Program-made: the position numbers and the translations under genes
The notes under the pieces: model-generated
The model's database searches: none
What the model saw: the letters and a program-made list of their open reading frames with translations, nothing else
Told to the model about the DNA's origin: nothing
Origin: SZAS-79 sp038211455
Lineage (GTDB): Bacteria; Pseudomonadota; Gammaproteobacteria; Burkholderiales; SG8-39
Assembly (NCBI GenBank): GCA_038211455.1
Contig: JBBQVP010000223.1
Coordinates: 1-6,591 of the forward strand
DNA: 6,591 nucleotides
Direction of reading: 5' to 3'
In this document: piece after piece, positions 5,946 to 6,591 of the stretch
Position numbering within the stretch: position 1 is the first letter of the stretch
Layout: every line of letters begins with the position of its first letter

Positions 5946-6590
5946 CTAGGGCGCGCGCCGCCAGGTCGTTCCGCCGGCGGCATCCTCCAGCACCACCCCG
6001 GCTTCGGCCAGCGATTGCCGGATGCGGTCCGCCTCGGCGAAGTTCTTCGCCTTGCGCGCCGCAATTCGCGCCGCGATGAGCGCGTTGATTTCCGGATCCG
6101 AAGGGCCCGCGCCACCGCCCGCCTGCAGGAAGGCCTGCGTGTCGCGTTGCAGTATGCCCAAAACCCCGCCGAGCGCGCGCAGTTGGCCCGCGAGTTCGAG
6201 GCGGCCGCGATTCACTTCGTTGGCAAGCTCGAACAGCACGGCGAGGGCTTCCGGGGTGCCGAAGTCGTCGTCCATCGCGGCCTTGAAACGCAGCGCGTGC
6301 GCTTCGTCCCAGTCGACTGCCGCAAGCTGGGCTGGCGCCCCCTTCAGCGCCGTGTAGAGGCGCGTGAGCGCCGCCTTCGCGTCCTGCAGGTGGGCGTCAG
6401 AATAATTCAGCGGGCTGCGGTAATGAGCACGCAACAGGAAGAAGCGCACTACCTCCGGATCGAACGTCTTGAGGATGTCGCGCAAGGTGAAAAAATTGCC
6501 GAGCGACTTCGACATCTTCTCGTCGTCCACGCGCACGAACCCGTTGTGTATCCAGGTGCGCGCAAAGCGCGTGCCGTTCGCGCCCTCGGA
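5946..6590 (-). CDS. cysS: Cysteinyl-tRNA synthetase, C-terminal part (5' end beyond window)
   Basis: The visible 214 residues start SEGANGTRFARTWIHNGFVR and continue through VDDEKMSKSLGNFFTLRDIL. The class I motif KMSKS (6518-6504) stabilises the transition state for cysteinyl-adenylate formation. After it come the helical DALR-type region (NYSDAHLQDAKAALTRLYTAL), MDDDFGTPEALAVLFELANEVN and the tail AARKAKNFAEADRIRQSLAE, ending VVLEDAAGGTTWRRAP before TAG at 5948-5946. This closely follows the E. coli enzyme, which has about 461 residues, so a little under half is present. The HIGH motif, zinc site and start lie to the right of the window. The enzyme charges tRNA-Cys with cysteine in the cytosol. 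It is convergent with dnaJ, with 39 bases between the stop codons and no convincing terminator in the gap. The leftmost in-window start-like codon (GTG at 6536) is internal to the protein and is not its start. Confidence 0.98.
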   Translation of the reverse strand, partial: SEGANGTRFARTWIHNGFVRVDDEKMSKSLGNFFTLRDILKTFDPEVVRFFLLRAHYRSPLNYSDAHLQDAKAALTRLYTALKGAPAQLAAVDWDEAHALRFKAAMDDDFGTPEALAVLFELANEVNRGRLELAGQLRALGGVLGILQRDTQAFLQAGGGAGPSDPEINALIAARIAARKAKNFAEADRIRQSLAEAGVVLEDAAGGTTWRRAP

Positions 6591-6591
6591 C

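Overview
The window is GC-rich proteobacterial DNA, with GC-favouring third codon positions throughout. The order grpE-dnaK-dnaJ, protein sequences close to the E. coli chaperones, sigma-32-type promoters and the absence of a visible CIRCE operator all point to Proteobacteria. I infer a betaproteobacterium, but that rank rests on general resemblance and not on a search.

Layout. Positions 1-1957 (minus strand) hold the N-terminal 652 codons of a large protein: 13 back-to-back tetratricopeptide repeats, a linker, and the first part of an O-GlcNAc-transferase-like (GT41/SPINDLY) catalytic domain that runs off the left edge. A 195-base divergent intergenic region (1958-2152) carries a good sigma-32 promoter facing right. 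Then come grpE (2153-2668), a second, near-consensus sigma-32 promoter in the 77-base gap, dnaK (2746-4701), an 86-base gap with a strong GC-rich hairpin followed by TTTT, and dnaJ (4788-5906). After a 39-base convergent gap, the C-terminal 214 codons of cysS (cysteinyl-tRNA synthetase) run in from the right edge on the minus strand (5946-6590).

How the genes work together. GrpE, DnaK and DnaJ form the Hsp70 cycle: DnaJ delivers unfolded clients and triggers ATP hydrolysis by DnaK, and GrpE exchanges ADP for ATP. The DNA suggests a graded output. grpE and dnaK each have their own heat-shock promoter with the same 14-bp spacer. dnaK has the only clear Shine-Dalgarno. dnaJ has no visible promoter or good ribosome site and lies behind a partial-terminator-like hairpin. 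This would give much DnaK and less DnaJ. cysS is a housekeeping gene with no evident functional link. The TPR-GT41 protein is probably a cytoplasmic protein glycosyltransferase of unknown acceptor; its divergent placement may be chance.

Most of the window is ordinary core-genome content. The parts worth a second look are the TPR-GT41 gene with its leader, and the regulatory sites around the chaperone genes. I found no mobile element, CRISPR array, tRNA or rRNA.
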